Under the pieces are notes generated by a model. That model did no database searches and was not told the DNA's origin. It saw only the letters and a list, made by a program, of their open reading frames with translations. DNA of 64,000 nt from Lachnospiraceae bacterium. GTDB taxonomy: Bacteria; Bacillota; Clostridia; Lachnospirales; Lachnospiraceae. The stretch spans positions 21,855 to 85,854 of the forward strand of contig JAAWRC010000013.1 of NCBI GenBank assembly GCA_022800815.1, given 5' to 3'. Below, in pieces: positions 18,813 to 27,297 of the stretch (position 1 is its first letter; each line of letters begins with the position of its first letter). Position numbers and translations under genes: made by a program.

Positions 18813-19310
18813 TTGAAAACTCGTATAAAAACAGAAACCATCCGGAGGATTGGCTGGGTGCTTTTCGGCTGTTATCTGGCCGGGCTTGTCTATTTTATGT
18901 TTTTTGCCGAGTCACTGGGGCGGACGGAGGCAGCCGGGGGGTACCGTTATAATCTGGAGCCTTTTCTGGAGATTAAGCGGTGTATCCGTCACTGGGACGT
19001 GCTGGGGCCTCTGAATGCGGGCATGAACCTGTTCGGGAACGTGGCGGCTTTCATGCCTTTTGGGTTTATTCTGCCCATGCTGCGGTTCTCCAACAGGAGA
19101 TGGTACGTGATCGTGCTTCTCAGCTTTCTCTGCAGCCTCTGCATCGAGATCCTGCAGCTTGTATCCATGCGGGGAAGCTTTGACGTGGACGACTTGATGC
19201 TCAATACCCTGGGAGGCTTTCTCGGTTATCTGTGCTTCCTGGTGGCGGTGTTTTTCCGGTGGAGGATTCGGAGGACGGAGAAGGGGGACCGAGGGACGAA
19301 GAGACCGTGA
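18813..19310 (+). CDS. VanZ-like family membrane protein
   Basis: The 165-residue protein has four predicted membrane helices. The VanZ signatures are NLEPFLEIKR, NLFGNVAAFMPFGFILP and IEILQLVSMRGSFDVDDLML followed by NTLGGFLGY. VanZ gives low-level teicoplanin resistance in enterococci; most chromosomal relatives have no known role. Start is TTG at 18813, with AAGGGTGG seven bases before it. Confidence 0.88.
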   Translation: MKTRIKTETIRRIGWVLFGCYLAGLVYFMFFAESLGRTEAAGGYRYNLEPFLEIKRCIRHWDVLGPLNAGMNLFGNVAAFMPFGFILPMLRFSNRRWYVIVLLSFLCSLCIEILQLVSMRGSFDVDDLMLNTLGGFLGYLCFLVAVFFRWRIRRTEKGDRGTKRP

Positions 19311-19337
19311 CGGACCGTGTACGGAAGGAGAGTTATA

Positions 19338-19664
19338 TTGAACGGAAAGAGAATGAAGCTTTTGAGAATGAAGTTTTCAGCGGCGGGAATGGCCTCGGTG
19401 CTGATTTTCGTGGGCTCCCTGCTGATCCTGCTGGCGGCTTTCTGGATTGCCTTTCGGACTTATGGGCATGGGAACGCAGACATTGCGGCGCTGGGATTTC
19501 TCGCCCTGTTTTTTAATATTCTTGGGATTTTTCTTCCCCTCCACGATATGAAGCGGCGGGGGAGCGAGGAGGGGATTCCGGTCCTTTCCAGGGTCGCCAT
19601 CATCCTGAACGTTCTGGTGATCTGCGGAATCCTCGGGATTTATATTTTGGGAATCGTGGTCTGA
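19338..19664 (+). CDS. Small three-helix membrane protein
   Basis: A 108-residue product with hydrophobic segments near residues 15-38, 48-66 and 84-105. A TTG start at 19338 has AAGGAG eight bases upstream and fits better than the GTG at 19317. The family resembles uncharacterised small Lachnospiraceae membrane proteins, with no catalytic motif. It lies between the VanZ-like gene and an HD phosphohydrolase on the same strand. Confidence 0.65.
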   Translation: MNGKRMKLLRMKFSAAGMASVLIFVGSLLILLAAFWIAFRTYGHGNADIAALGFLALFFNILGIFLPLHDMKRRGSEEGIPVLSRVAIILNVLVICGILGIYILGIVV

Positions 19665-19698
19665 CCGGAGAGGAAAAAGGTTCGGGAGGGAGGAAGAC

Positions 19699-20337
19699 AT
19701 GGAAGAGAAAACGAAGATGGAAGCCGGGAGGAAAAAGGAAACGGAACCGGGGCGGCTGGAGAGGCAGCTCCGGTTCATCCTGGAGGTGGACAAGAGTAAG
19801 CAGGTGTTCCGCCAGACCTATCTTTCCGACGGGAGCCGGAAAGAGAATGATGCGGAGCATTCCTGGCATCTGGCGCTGATGTGCGCCCTCCTCGGCGAGT
19901 ATGCCAATGAGTCCATAGACGTTGCGAAGACCATGGTCATGGTACTGATTCACGACATCATCGAGATCGACGCCGGGGACACCTACGCCTACGACGAGGC
20001 GGGGAACGCCACGAAGCGGGAGCGGGAGGTCAGGGCGGCGGAGCGGATTTTTTCGCTTCTCCCGGAAGACCAGGCGGCTTCTTTCCGGGCGCTGTGGGAG
20101 GAGTTTGAGGCCGGGGAGACGCCGGAGGCGAAATTCGCCCTGACGCTGGACAAGGTACAGCCCCTGCTTTTAAATGACGCCACCGAGGGCAGGGCGTGGA
20201 AGGAGCATGGAATCCGAATTTCCCAGGTTCTGAAACGGAACGAGCGGACCGGGGAGGGATCGGAGCGGCTCTGGGAGCACGCAAAGGGGCTGATTGAAAA
20301 AAATGCGGAGCTGGGAAGGCTTCTGGACGACAGATAA
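19699..20337 (+). CDS. HD-domain phosphohydrolase (YfbR/HDDC2-like)
   Basis: The 212-residue protein has the metal-binding H...HD...D pattern: RKENDAEHSWHLALM, then VLIHDIIEIDAGDTYAYD and the later Asp in LTLDKVQPLL. This arrangement is that of 5'-deoxynucleotidases such as YfbR and human HDDC2, which remove phosphate from nucleoside monophosphates. The exact substrate is inferred. An N-terminal charged tail of about 17 residues precedes the domain. GGGAGGGAGG lies before the ATG. Confidence 0.85.
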   Translation: MEEKTKMEAGRKKETEPGRLERQLRFILEVDKSKQVFRQTYLSDGSRKENDAEHSWHLALMCALLGEYANESIDVAKTMVMVLIHDIIEIDAGDTYAYDEAGNATKREREVRAAERIFSLLPEDQAASFRALWEEFEAGETPEAKFALTLDKVQPLLLNDATEGRAWKEHGIRISQVLKRNERTGEGSERLWEHAKGLIEKNAELGRLLDDR

Positions 20338-20352
20338 AAGGAGGATATTCAG

Positions 20353-20664
20353 ATGGGAGACAATTTCAACCTGCTTTGGAGCGTCCTGATGGCGGCGATT
20401 TTTGCCTTCGGGGCCTTTCAGACGTGGAACGGGAAGACGGACTTTGTGGGAAAAAACGTGGAAAATATCAAACCGGAGCTGCGGACGGCCTACTGCAAGG
20501 AGATGAGTCTGCCGATGTTTATGTTGGCCGGGGTCGAGGTGCTCGACGTGATTTTGCAGCTCACGGTCAATTTCGGGACCTGGTCCCTGATGCTCCTCGG
20601 CGGGGGCATTCTCGTGGGAATCAGCTGGATCGTGGTCATCCAGCGCAAGTATAACAAGATGTAA
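20353..20664 (+). CDS. Hypothetical membrane protein, 103 residues
   Basis: Three hydrophobic segments (near residues 6-22, 52-70 and 75-95) flank a central polar stretch containing GKTDFVGKNVENIKPELR. No family was recognised. AAAGGAGG precedes the ATG, and the 15-bp gap after the HD gene suggests one operon. Confidence 0.65.
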   Translation: MGDNFNLLWSVLMAAIFAFGAFQTWNGKTDFVGKNVENIKPELRTAYCKEMSLPMFMLAGVEVLDVILQLTVNFGTWSLMLLGGGILVGISWIVVIQRKYNKM

Positions 20665-20684
20665 GAGACAGAGGAGTGAGGGAA

Positions 20685-22763
20685 TTGGAGCATTCGGTTT
20701 TGGAGGAACGGTATCGGCTTTCTGTGGAACGGATCCGGGAGATTGAGCGGGAATGTGAGGGAGACTCCGTACTTCGGGGGGAAGCGGCAGCGTACTTTAA
20801 AAGGCAGGCCGCTTTCATCCTTTTTCTGGACGGGGTGCGGGAGGCCCTTGCAAAAGAGAGCACAGAGGGGCTTCCCTCCATGGAGGTTTTGCGGGAACGG
20901 AACGAGCGGCTCTACGAGGATATTTCCGGGGCTTCCTATGAGCGGAGCTTTGCCAATCCTGCTTACGCTGTGGCGCTTTTGGGAGAAGAGATCGGGAGGC
21001 GGCTCGCATTTCTGGCGGCGGAGATTCGGGGCGGGATCGCCTACGTCTACGAGGATCGGATGGAGGAATGGGTTCCCTGCCTGGAGGTCTTTATCGAGGT
21101 TTACAATCTTTTCGAGGCGGAGCGGGCGGGAGAGTTTCCGGAGGAGGTGCTTCTCTCGGAGCTTCGGGAAGCGTTGTATTATTATGTGAGTGATTACTGT
21201 GACGTGACGGTGGCAAGGCGAATCCGGGAGCAGGTGGATCCGTCACTGGATTTCGCCGTGGGGATTGTCATGGACAGTGATCTTTCGGATCTGCGCTATC
21301 TGTACCGGTTCGGCGAGTACGTCACGGAGAACGAGGAAAAGACCGCAGAATTTTTGAATGGTTTGCCGAAAGAGACCATTGAACAGATGGCCTTGGTGTA
21401 TACCGAGGGTTACCGCAAGGGCTTTGAGCTGGCCGGAATCGATCTGAAAAAAAAGAAGACGGTGGAGCTCCGTTACCGTGTGGGGTTTGAGCGGGTCCTT
21501 AAGGAGGCCATGGAACAGTTTATGAACATGGGACTTTCGCCGGTCCTGTTCCGGGCGGCCGTGGGGGCTGCCAATAAGAGACAGCATTTAAAGATCGGCT
21601 ATTACGGAGCTTATGCCAATCCGCAGTATGAGTATGACCATCGCTTTGACCAGGCCCTGTTTTTGGACAAGGCCTTCAAGGAACGCAAGCTTTCCGTCAT
21701 GCGGGTGGTCTACGAAGAATACAAAGAGCTGGCGGCGGTCTATGCGGGCCCCGCCGTCATGGAGACCTTCGGGGAGGAGCCCTTTTCCTATAAAAATAAG
21801 CCGGAATCCGTTCATTTGAGTGAGAAACAGAAACGACTGTCGGTGGAGCTTTCCTCCCAGTTGGCGGAGCTTGTCAATCGATACATCAAGGGGGAGGAGC
21901 GAAGCTTCACCATTATTTCCTGGCCCACGCCGGAGATCGGGAACGATTTTGAGGAGATCTTCCGGGAGACCATCCGGATCAACACCCTGGACTACGAAGC
22001 GTACAAAACCATTCAGGGAGCCCTGATCGATGCGCTGGACGAAGGGGAATTCGTGGAGATTCGGGGGACGAACGGAAATCGGACGGACCTTAAGGTGGCA
22101 CTCCATGGGTTGTCGGACAGGGCAAGGGAGACGAATTTTGAGAACTGTCTGGCGGACGTGAACATTCCCCTGGGCGAGGTCTTCACTTCCCCCAGGCTTT
22201 CCGGAACCAATGGCATTCTCCATGTGTCCCAGATTTACTTAAGCGAGGTGGAGTATCGGGATTTGGAGCTCACCTTTCGGGACGGCATGACGGCCGCCTA
22301 TTCCTGTAGGAATTACGAATCGGAGGAGGAGAACCGGAAGCTGATTGAGGAGAATCTTCTTTACAACCACAAGGCCCTTCCCCTGGGCGAGTTTGCCATC
22401 GGCACCAACACGGCGGCCTACGCCATGGCGAGGCGATACGGGATCATAAGCCGCTTAAAGATTCTGGTCATTGAGAAGATGGGTCCTCACTTCGCCATCG
22501 GTGACACCTGCTACAGTCACAGTGAGGAAGTGAAGGTTCATAATCCCGACGGGAAGGAAGTGACGGCCAGGGACAACGAATGCTCCATCCGGCGAAAGGA
22601 GGATCAGGCGGCGGCTTATTTCAACTGCCACACGGACATCACCATCCCCTACGACGAGCTGGGCGAGATTGCGGTGGTCCGCCCGGACGGCACCCGGATT
22701 CCCCTGATCGAAGAGGGCCGCTTCGTCCTTCCGGGCACGGAAGCCCTCAACGAGAATCTGTGA
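20685..22763 (+). CDS. M29-family aminopeptidase with a long N-terminal extension
   Basis: The C-terminal half of this 692-residue protein is an M29 metallo-aminopeptidase. It has FTIISWPTPEIG, the metal region ADVNIPLGEVFTSPRLSGTN, EKMGPHFAIGDTCYSHSEE, and NCHTDITIPYDELG whose His and Asp are typical ligands. These enzymes remove N-terminal residues from peptides using two metal ions. The first 300 or so residues are mostly helical and exceed the usual M29 length of about 410. GAGGAG at 20671-20676 fits a TTG start at 20685; a GTG at 20676 is too close to it. Confidence 0.85.
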   Translation: MEHSVLEERYRLSVERIREIERECEGDSVLRGEAAAYFKRQAAFILFLDGVREALAKESTEGLPSMEVLRERNERLYEDISGASYERSFANPAYAVALLGEEIGRRLAFLAAEIRGGIAYVYEDRMEEWVPCLEVFIEVYNLFEAERAGEFPEEVLLSELREALYYYVSDYCDVTVARRIREQVDPSLDFAVGIVMDSDLSDLRYLYRFGEYVTENEEKTAEFLNGLPKETIEQMALVYTEGYRKGFELAGIDLKKKKTVELRYRVGFERVLKEAMEQFMNMGLSPVLFRAAVGAANKRQHLKIGYYGAYANPQYEYDHRFDQALFLDKAFKERKLSVMRVVYEEYKELAAVYAGPAVMETFGEEPFSYKNKPESVHLSEKQKRLSVELSSQLAELVNRYIKGEERSFTIISWPTPEIGNDFEEIFRETIRINTLDYEAYKTIQGALIDALDEGEFVEIRGTNGNRTDLKVALHGLSDRARETNFENCLADVNIPLGEVFTSPRLSGTNGILHVSQIYLSEVEYRDLELTFRDGMTAAYSCRNYESEEENRKLIEENLLYNHKALPLGEFAIGTNTAAYAMARRYGIISRLKILVIEKMGPHFAIGDTCYSHSEEVKVHNPDGKEVTARDNECSIRRKEDQAAAYFNCHTDITIPYDELGEIAVVRPDGTRIPLIEEGRFVLPGTEALNENL

Positions 22764-22802
22764 GAACCCGCATGAAATACGGAAACTCAAGCATTTTCGT
22801 CC

Positions 22803-22831
22803 TTGTACCCGGTGTCTCTTTGTGATACGAT
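22803..22831 (+). promoter_or_regulatory. Promoter of the pur genes
   Basis: TTGTAC (22803-22808) and TACGAT (22826-22831) are 17 bp apart, 37 bp upstream of purE. No purine riboswitch is visible in the short leader. Confidence 0.65.
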
Positions 22832-22868
22832 AGTAACGTGATTTTTGAACAGTGAGAGGAGAAGCATT

Positions 22869-23381
22869 ATGGCAAAAGTAGGGATTGTGATGGGAAGCGA
22901 TTCGGACCTGGCGGTCATGGGCAAGGCGGCCGACGTGCTTTCCGAGCTTGGCGTGGACTATGAGATGACGATCATTTCCGCCCACAGGGAGCCGGACGTG
23001 TTTTTTGAATATGCGAAGTCCGCAGAGGCGAAGGGCTTCAAGGTGATCATTGCGGGGGCGGGCATGGCGGCCCATCTTCCCGGCATGTGTGCGGCGATCT
23101 TCCCCCTGCCGGTCATCGGGGTTCCCATGCACACCACGTCCCTGGGAGGAAGGGATTCGCTGTATTCCATCGTCCAGATGCCCTCCGGCATTCCCGTGGC
23201 CACGGTTGCCATAAACGGCGGGGCCAATGCGGGGCTTCTGGCGGCGAAGATGCTGGCGGTGTCCGACGGGGCCCTCCTTGAAAGGCTGAAAAAGTATGCG
23301 GAGAACCTGAAGGAGCAGGTGGAGGCGAAGGCCGAAAAGCTCTCGAAGCTGGGCCATAAAGAGTATCTGAACCAGAAATAA
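22869..23381 (+). CDS. purE: N5-carboxyaminoimidazole ribonucleotide mutase
   Basis: PurE moves the carboxyl group of N5-CAIR to give CAIR in purine synthesis. The 170-residue product has the class I signature GIVMGSDSDLAVM, ISAHREPDVFFEYA and AAHLPGMCAA. The ATG at 22869 follows GAGAGGAGAAG and gives the usual N-terminus; the upstream start at 22845 would add eight unrelated residues. No purK is seen in the window. Confidence 0.96.
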   Translation: MAKVGIVMGSDSDLAVMGKAADVLSELGVDYEMTIISAHREPDVFFEYAKSAEAKGFKVIIAGAGMAAHLPGMCAAIFPLPVIGVPMHTTSLGGRDSLYSIVQMPSGIPVATVAINGGANAGLLAAKMLAVSDGALLERLKKYAENLKEQVEAKAEKLSKLGHKEYLNQK

Positions 23382-23426
23382 GGGACTCACAGGGGATTTA
23401 CAGAGGACTCATCCAAGGAGGAAAAC

Positions 23427-24452
23427 ATGGATTACAAGAAAGCAGGAGTTGACATTGAGGCCGGTTACAAGGCCGTGGAGCTGATGAAGAAGCATGTGCA
23501 GGGGACCATGCGCCCGGAGGTCCTTGGCGGTCTCGGCGGCTTTTCCGGGGCTTTTTCCATGGACGCTTTTAAGACCATGGAGCATCCGACGCTGGTGTCC
23601 GGCACCGACGGCGTGGGCACGAAGCTAAAGCTGGCCTTTGCCCTGGACAGGCACGACACCATCGGCATCGACTGCGTGGCCATGTGCGTGAACGACATTG
23701 CCTGTGCGGGCGGCGAGCCCTTATTTTTCCTGGATTACATTGCCTGCGGCAAGAACGAGCCGGAGAAGATCGCCACCATCGTGAGCGGCGTGGCAGAGGG
23801 GTGCAGGCAGGCGGGAGCGGCCCTGATCGGCGGGGAGACGGCGGAGATGCCGGGCTTTTATCCGGTGGAGGAATACGACCTGGCCGGGTTTGCGGTGGGG
23901 ATCGTGGACCGGAAGGACCTGATCGACGGGAAGGACCTGGCGGCCGGGGACGTGCTCATCGGCATGGCCTCCTCCGGCATCCACTCCAACGGCTATTCCC
24001 TGGTGCGGAAGGTCTTCTCCATGTCGGAGACGAGCCTCTCCACCTACTGTGAATCTCTGGGGGCGACTCTGGGCGAGACCCTTCTCACGCCCACGAAGAT
24101 CTATGTGAGGGCGCTAAAGTCCGTCCGGGAGGCCGGCGTGCAGATCCGGGCGTGCAGCCACATTACCGGCGGCGGGTTTTACGAGAACGTGCCCCGGATG
24201 CTAAGGGAGGGGACCCGGGCAGTCATCGAGAAGGCCAGCTATCCCGTGCCCCCCATCTTCGGGCTTCTGGCGAAGGACGGGGATATCGAGGAGAAGATGA
24301 TGTACAATACCTTCAACATGGGCATCGGCATGGTGCTGGCGGTGAAGGAAGACCAGACGGACGCAGCTTTGGAGGCAATTCGGGCGGCCGGGGAGAAGCC
24401 TTACGTGATCGGAAGGATCGAGGCGGGCGAAAAGGGAGTGACCTTATGTTAA
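23427..24452 (+). CDS. purM: Phosphoribosylformylglycinamidine cyclo-ligase (AIR synthetase)
   Basis: PurM closes FGAM to AIR using ATP. The 341-residue protein has [32 protein letters not shown] and [11 protein letters not shown], all conserved in PurM. CACITGGG-type [15 protein letters not shown] lies near residue 245. CCAAGGAGG lies before the ATG. It overlaps purN by seven bases. Confidence 0.97.
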   Translation: MDYKKAGVDIEAGYKAVELMKKHVQGTMRPEVLGGLGGFSGAFSMDAFKTMEHPTLVSGTDGVGTKLKLAFALDRHDTIGIDCVAMCVNDIACAGGEPLFFLDYIACGKNEPEKIATIVSGVAEGCRQAGAALIGGETAEMPGFYPVEEYDLAGFAVGIVDRKDLIDGKDLAAGDVLIGMASSGIHSNGYSLVRKVFSMSETSLSTYCESLGATLGETLLTPTKIYVRALKSVREAGVQIRACSHITGGGFYENVPRMLREGTRAVIEKASYPVPPIFGLLAKDGDIEEKMMYNTFNMGIGMVLAVKEDQTDAALEAIRAAGEKPYVIGRIEAGEKGVTLC

Positions 24453-25072
24453 GGGTCGGCGTGTGCGTGTCCGGCGGGGGGACCAATCTCCAGGCGATCA
24501 TGGACAAGATGGAGAGCGGCGCCGTCACGGGTGCGGAGCTCTCCGCGGTGGTGAGCAACAACGCCGGGGCCTACGCCCTGACGAGGGCGAAAAACCGCGG
24601 GATTCCGGCGGTCTGCGTGTCACCCAAAGATTATGAGACCAGGGAGGCCTTCCACGAAGCCCTCGTGGAGACGCTGGACGGATTCCGTCTGGACCTGATC
24701 GTGCTGGCCGGTTTTCTGGTGGTGCTCCCGGAGGAATTGATCAAGAAATACAGGAACCGGATCATCAACATCCATCCGTCCCTGATCCCGTCCTTCTGCG
24801 GGACGGGGAATTACGGGCTGGCGGTCCATGAACATGCGCTGGAGCGGGGGGTGAAGGTGACGGGGGCCACGGTCCATTTCGTGGACGAGGGCACGGATAC
24901 CGGGCCCATCATCCTGCAAAGGGCGGTGGCGGTCCGGGATGACGACACGCCGAAGAGCCTGCAGCTTCGGGTCATGGAGGAGGCGGAGTGGGAGATCCTG
25001 CCTGCGGCCATCGACCTGATCGCAAACGGGAAGATACAAGTGGAAAACGGACGGGTGGTCCGAGTAAAATGA
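24446..25072 (+). CDS. purN: Phosphoribosylglycinamide formyltransferase
   Basis: PurN transfers a formyl group from 10-formyl-THF to GAR. The 208-residue product starts [20 protein letters not shown]. The catalytic Asn and His are in [14 protein letters not shown] and the conserved Asp in [15 protein letters not shown]. The ATG overlaps the purM stop by seven bases; a longer frame upstream from 24152 is only the out-of-frame part of purM. Confidence 0.95.
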   Translation: MLRVGVCVSGGGTNLQAIMDKMESGAVTGAELSAVVSNNAGAYALTRAKNRGIPAVCVSPKDYETREAFHEALVETLDGFRLDLIVLAGFLVVLPEELIKKYRNRIINIHPSLIPSFCGTGNYGLAVHEHALERGVKVTGATVHFVDEGTDTGPIILQRAVAVRDDDTPKSLQLRVMEEAEWEILPAAIDLIANGKIQVENGRVVRVK

Positions 25073-25081
25073 GGAGATAGG

Positions 25082-26359
25082 ATGAATATATTGATTGTAG
25101 GAAGCGGCGGCAGGGAGCATGCCCTTGCCTGGAAGATCGCAAAGAGCAGCCGGGTGGAGAAGATCTACTGCGCCCCGGGGAATGCGGGCATTGAGGAATA
25201 CGCCCAGTGCGTGCCCATCGGCGTGCTGGATTTTCCGGCGCTTGTGGCTTTTGCGAAGGAGCATGCCGTCGGCCTGACGGTGATTGGCATGGACGACCCG
25301 CTGGTGGCCGGCGTGGTGGATGCCTTTGAGGCGGAGGGCCTGCGGGTGTTCGGCCCTGAGAAGGCGGCGGCCATTCTGGAGGGCTCCAAGGCGTTTTCCA
25401 AGGACCTGATGAAGAAATATGGGATCCCCACGGCGGCTTATGAAAATTTTACCGATGCGGATGCGGCCATCGCCTATCTGGAGACAGTGAAATTTCCCAT
25501 TGTCTTAAAGGCGGACGGACTGGCCCTGGGGAAGGGCGTCCTGATCTGCAACACCCTGGAGGAGGCGAAGGACGGGGTGCGGGAGATCATGTTGGATAAG
25601 AAGTTCGGCACGGCGGGAAACCAGATGGTGGTCGAGGAGTTTCTGACGGGCCGGGAGGTGTCGGTGCTCTCCTTCGTGGACGGGAACACGGTGCGGGTCA
25701 TGACCTCCGCCCAGGACCACAAGCGGGCCGGGGACGGGGACACGGGGCTCAACACCGGCGGGATGGGAACCTTCTCCCCCAGTCCTTTTTATACCAAAGA
25801 GGTGGACGAGTTCTGCCAGAAGCATATTTACCAGGCGACGGTGGACGCCATGCGGGCGGAGGGACGCACCTTCAAGGGCATCATTTTTTTCGGCCTCATG
25901 CTGACGGAGGACGGGCCCAGGGTGTTGGAGTACAACGCCCGCTTCGGCGACCCGGAGGCCCAGGTGGTGATCCCCAGGATGAAGAACGACATCGTGGACG
26001 TGATGGAGGCCTGTATTGACGGGACGCTCTCCGAGGTCACGCTGGAGTTCGAGGATAATGCGGCGGTCTGCGTGGTGCTGGCCTCCGACGGCTATCCGGT
26101 CAAGTACGAGAAGGGCTTTGTCATCGAGGGGCTGGACACGGTGAAGGCGAAGGAGGACGAGGGCTATTACGTGTTCCATGCCGGGACGAAGCGGACCGAG
26201 GCGGGGATCGTCACAAACGGCGGCCGGGTGCTGGGCGTGACGGCCAAGGGCGAGGACTTAAAGGCCGCCCGTGCCAACGCCTATCGGGCCACGGAGTGGG
26301 TGAACTTCGGGAATAAATACATGCGCCATGACATCGGCAAGGCCATCGACGAGGCGTAG
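25082..26359 (+). CDS. purD: Phosphoribosylamine-glycine ligase (GAR synthetase)
   Basis: PurD joins glycine to phosphoribosylamine with ATP. It is a 425-residue ATP-grasp enzyme starting MNILIVGSGGREHALAWKI. It has LKADGLALGKGVLI, NTGGMGTFSPSPFY and EYNARFGDPEAQVV, all typical. In many clostridia purH stands between purN and purD; it is missing here. AGGAG precedes the ATG. Confidence 0.97.
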   Translation: MNILIVGSGGREHALAWKIAKSSRVEKIYCAPGNAGIEEYAQCVPIGVLDFPALVAFAKEHAVGLTVIGMDDPLVAGVVDAFEAEGLRVFGPEKAAAILEGSKAFSKDLMKKYGIPTAAYENFTDADAAIAYLETVKFPIVLKADGLALGKGVLICNTLEEAKDGVREIMLDKKFGTAGNQMVVEEFLTGREVSVLSFVDGNTVRVMTSAQDHKRAGDGDTGLNTGGMGTFSPSPFYTKEVDEFCQKHIYQATVDAMRAEGRTFKGIIFFGLMLTEDGPRVLEYNARFGDPEAQVVIPRMKNDIVDVMEACIDGTLSEVTLEFEDNAAVCVVLASDGYPVKYEKGFVIEGLDTVKAKEDEGYYVFHAGTKRTEAGIVTNGGRVLGVTAKGEDLKAARANAYRATEWVNFGNKYMRHDIGKAIDEA

Positions 26360-26418
26360 GGAGGATCAAGTCTTGCCCGTGGGAGCCTTGTGATTGTATC
26401 TGTCCGGAATCCACGGGG

Positions 26419-26625
26419 ATGTTGAAAGGGGGCGTTGAGGCGGTGCGGAGTTTATCCGAGCTTCAAAGGATTTTGATACCGGTGTTTCATGCCTATGGTA
26501 TTTCAAAAGCCGTCCGCCGTGCCGCCGGAATGCCGGTAGATGTTTTTGATGTGTCACATATTGAAAAGGATTCCAAAATTGACTGCGAGATCCGTTCCAC
26601 GGGAGTGACAATTTATGAAAAATGA
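26419..26625 (+). pseudogene. MNT-type nucleotidyltransferase antitoxin, core deleted
   Basis: The 68-residue frame reads like the two ends of a MntA-type minimal nucleotidyltransferase: SLSELQRILIPVFHAYGISK at the start, and GMPVDVFDVSHIEKDSKI then EIRSTGVTIYEK at the end. The middle, which in the family holds the GSxxxG and DxD catalytic motifs, is missing, and the frame stays open across the join. The partner HEPN gene follows with an 11-base overlap, the usual layout. The true start may be the GTG at 26443. It cannot be active as an enzyme. Confidence 0.7.
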
Positions 26626-26796
26626 AATGCTTCTCCATAAAATGTGCGCATATGCAGAAAAATTGATGGATTATTGTTTTGGTTATACGTATGACAGTTT
26701 TATGGCCGATACCAGCTTGTGTGGGAAATCATCAGTGAGGATATTCCGGAATTAAGGGATGCATTGAAACGATTGCTGGCTGAGACAGGCGGATGA
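26615..26796 (+). pseudogene. HEPN (DUF86-type) toxin remnant, active site deleted
   Basis: The first 35 codons (MKNEMLLHKMCAYAEKLMDY to MADTSL) match the start of DUF86 HEPN proteins. After a join near 26719 the frame shifts, and WEIISEDIPELRDALKRLLA, the usual end, continues to the stop at 26794-26796. The central region with the RxxxxH RNase motif is gone. In intact pairs the MNT partner AMPylates and silences the HEPN RNase; here both are dead. Confidence 0.7.
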
Positions 26797-26888
26797 CGGA
26801 AGCGTAGGAAAAAGAAAAACAGATCGAACGAACTTGGGAGCAGCGGGCGATACAGGCCTGCTGCTCCAGATTTTTTATGTGCACTTCT

Positions 26889-27047
26889 TTAGCGTTTCCT
26901 GCGGGAGGCTCCGATGCCGAAGCAGACCAGTCTGGCCACGACGCCTCCGATCAGAATGTTGGCGGCCCCGGCCCGGAACCATCGGCGGACCTTCGGGTAG
27001 CGGCATACCAGGAACAGCAGCCCGCTTTTAAAGATTAGACGGGTCAA
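26889..27047 (-). CDS. Possible small basic membrane protein
   Basis: In the 500-bp gap before the desulfidase gene the minus strand has a 52-codon frame (TTG start) with a hydrophobic segment (AANILIGGVVARLVCFGIG) between basic stretches. The frame stays open upstream to about 27134 without an ATG and no good ribosome site is seen. It could be the 3' remnant of a larger gene. No family recognised. Confidence 0.25.
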   Translation of the reverse strand: MTRLIFKSGLLFLVCRYPKVRRWFRAGAANILIGGVVARLVCFGIGASRRKR

Positions 27048-27161
27048 TCCGGGTTTCGTTCCAAAAATTTTAAATTTTTTCCACCAAAAGCCTGCCCATC
27101 CTAAGTCCCCGCATTTTATATTTTGCCAGAGATCTTAGAATGCGGAACCCAAATCCCTTTG

Positions 27162-27189
27162 TTGACATTGTTTCCGAATGCTTTATAAT
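27162..27189 (+). promoter_or_regulatory. Strong promoter before the desulfidase gene
   Basis: TTGACA (27162-27167) and TATAAT (27184-27189) are separated by 16 bp, with about 100 bases of leader to the start codon. Confidence 0.8.
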
Positions 27190-27297
27190 GAATATAGCTG
27201 ACATGATACAACGTAAGAACGATATTTGCAAAAAAAGGAGAAGAAGGGGAAAGAGCATGAAAAGGAAAGACATGCCGTTCCGAAGGAGGTGGGGAGT

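Noticed and set aside
22764..22868. Purine riboswitch before purE
   Set aside because: The leader between promoter and purE is too short and shows none of the conserved aptamer loops.
24152..24445. Upstream extension of purN
   Set aside because: The extra residues are out-of-frame purM sequence; purN starts at 24446 with its conserved N-terminus.
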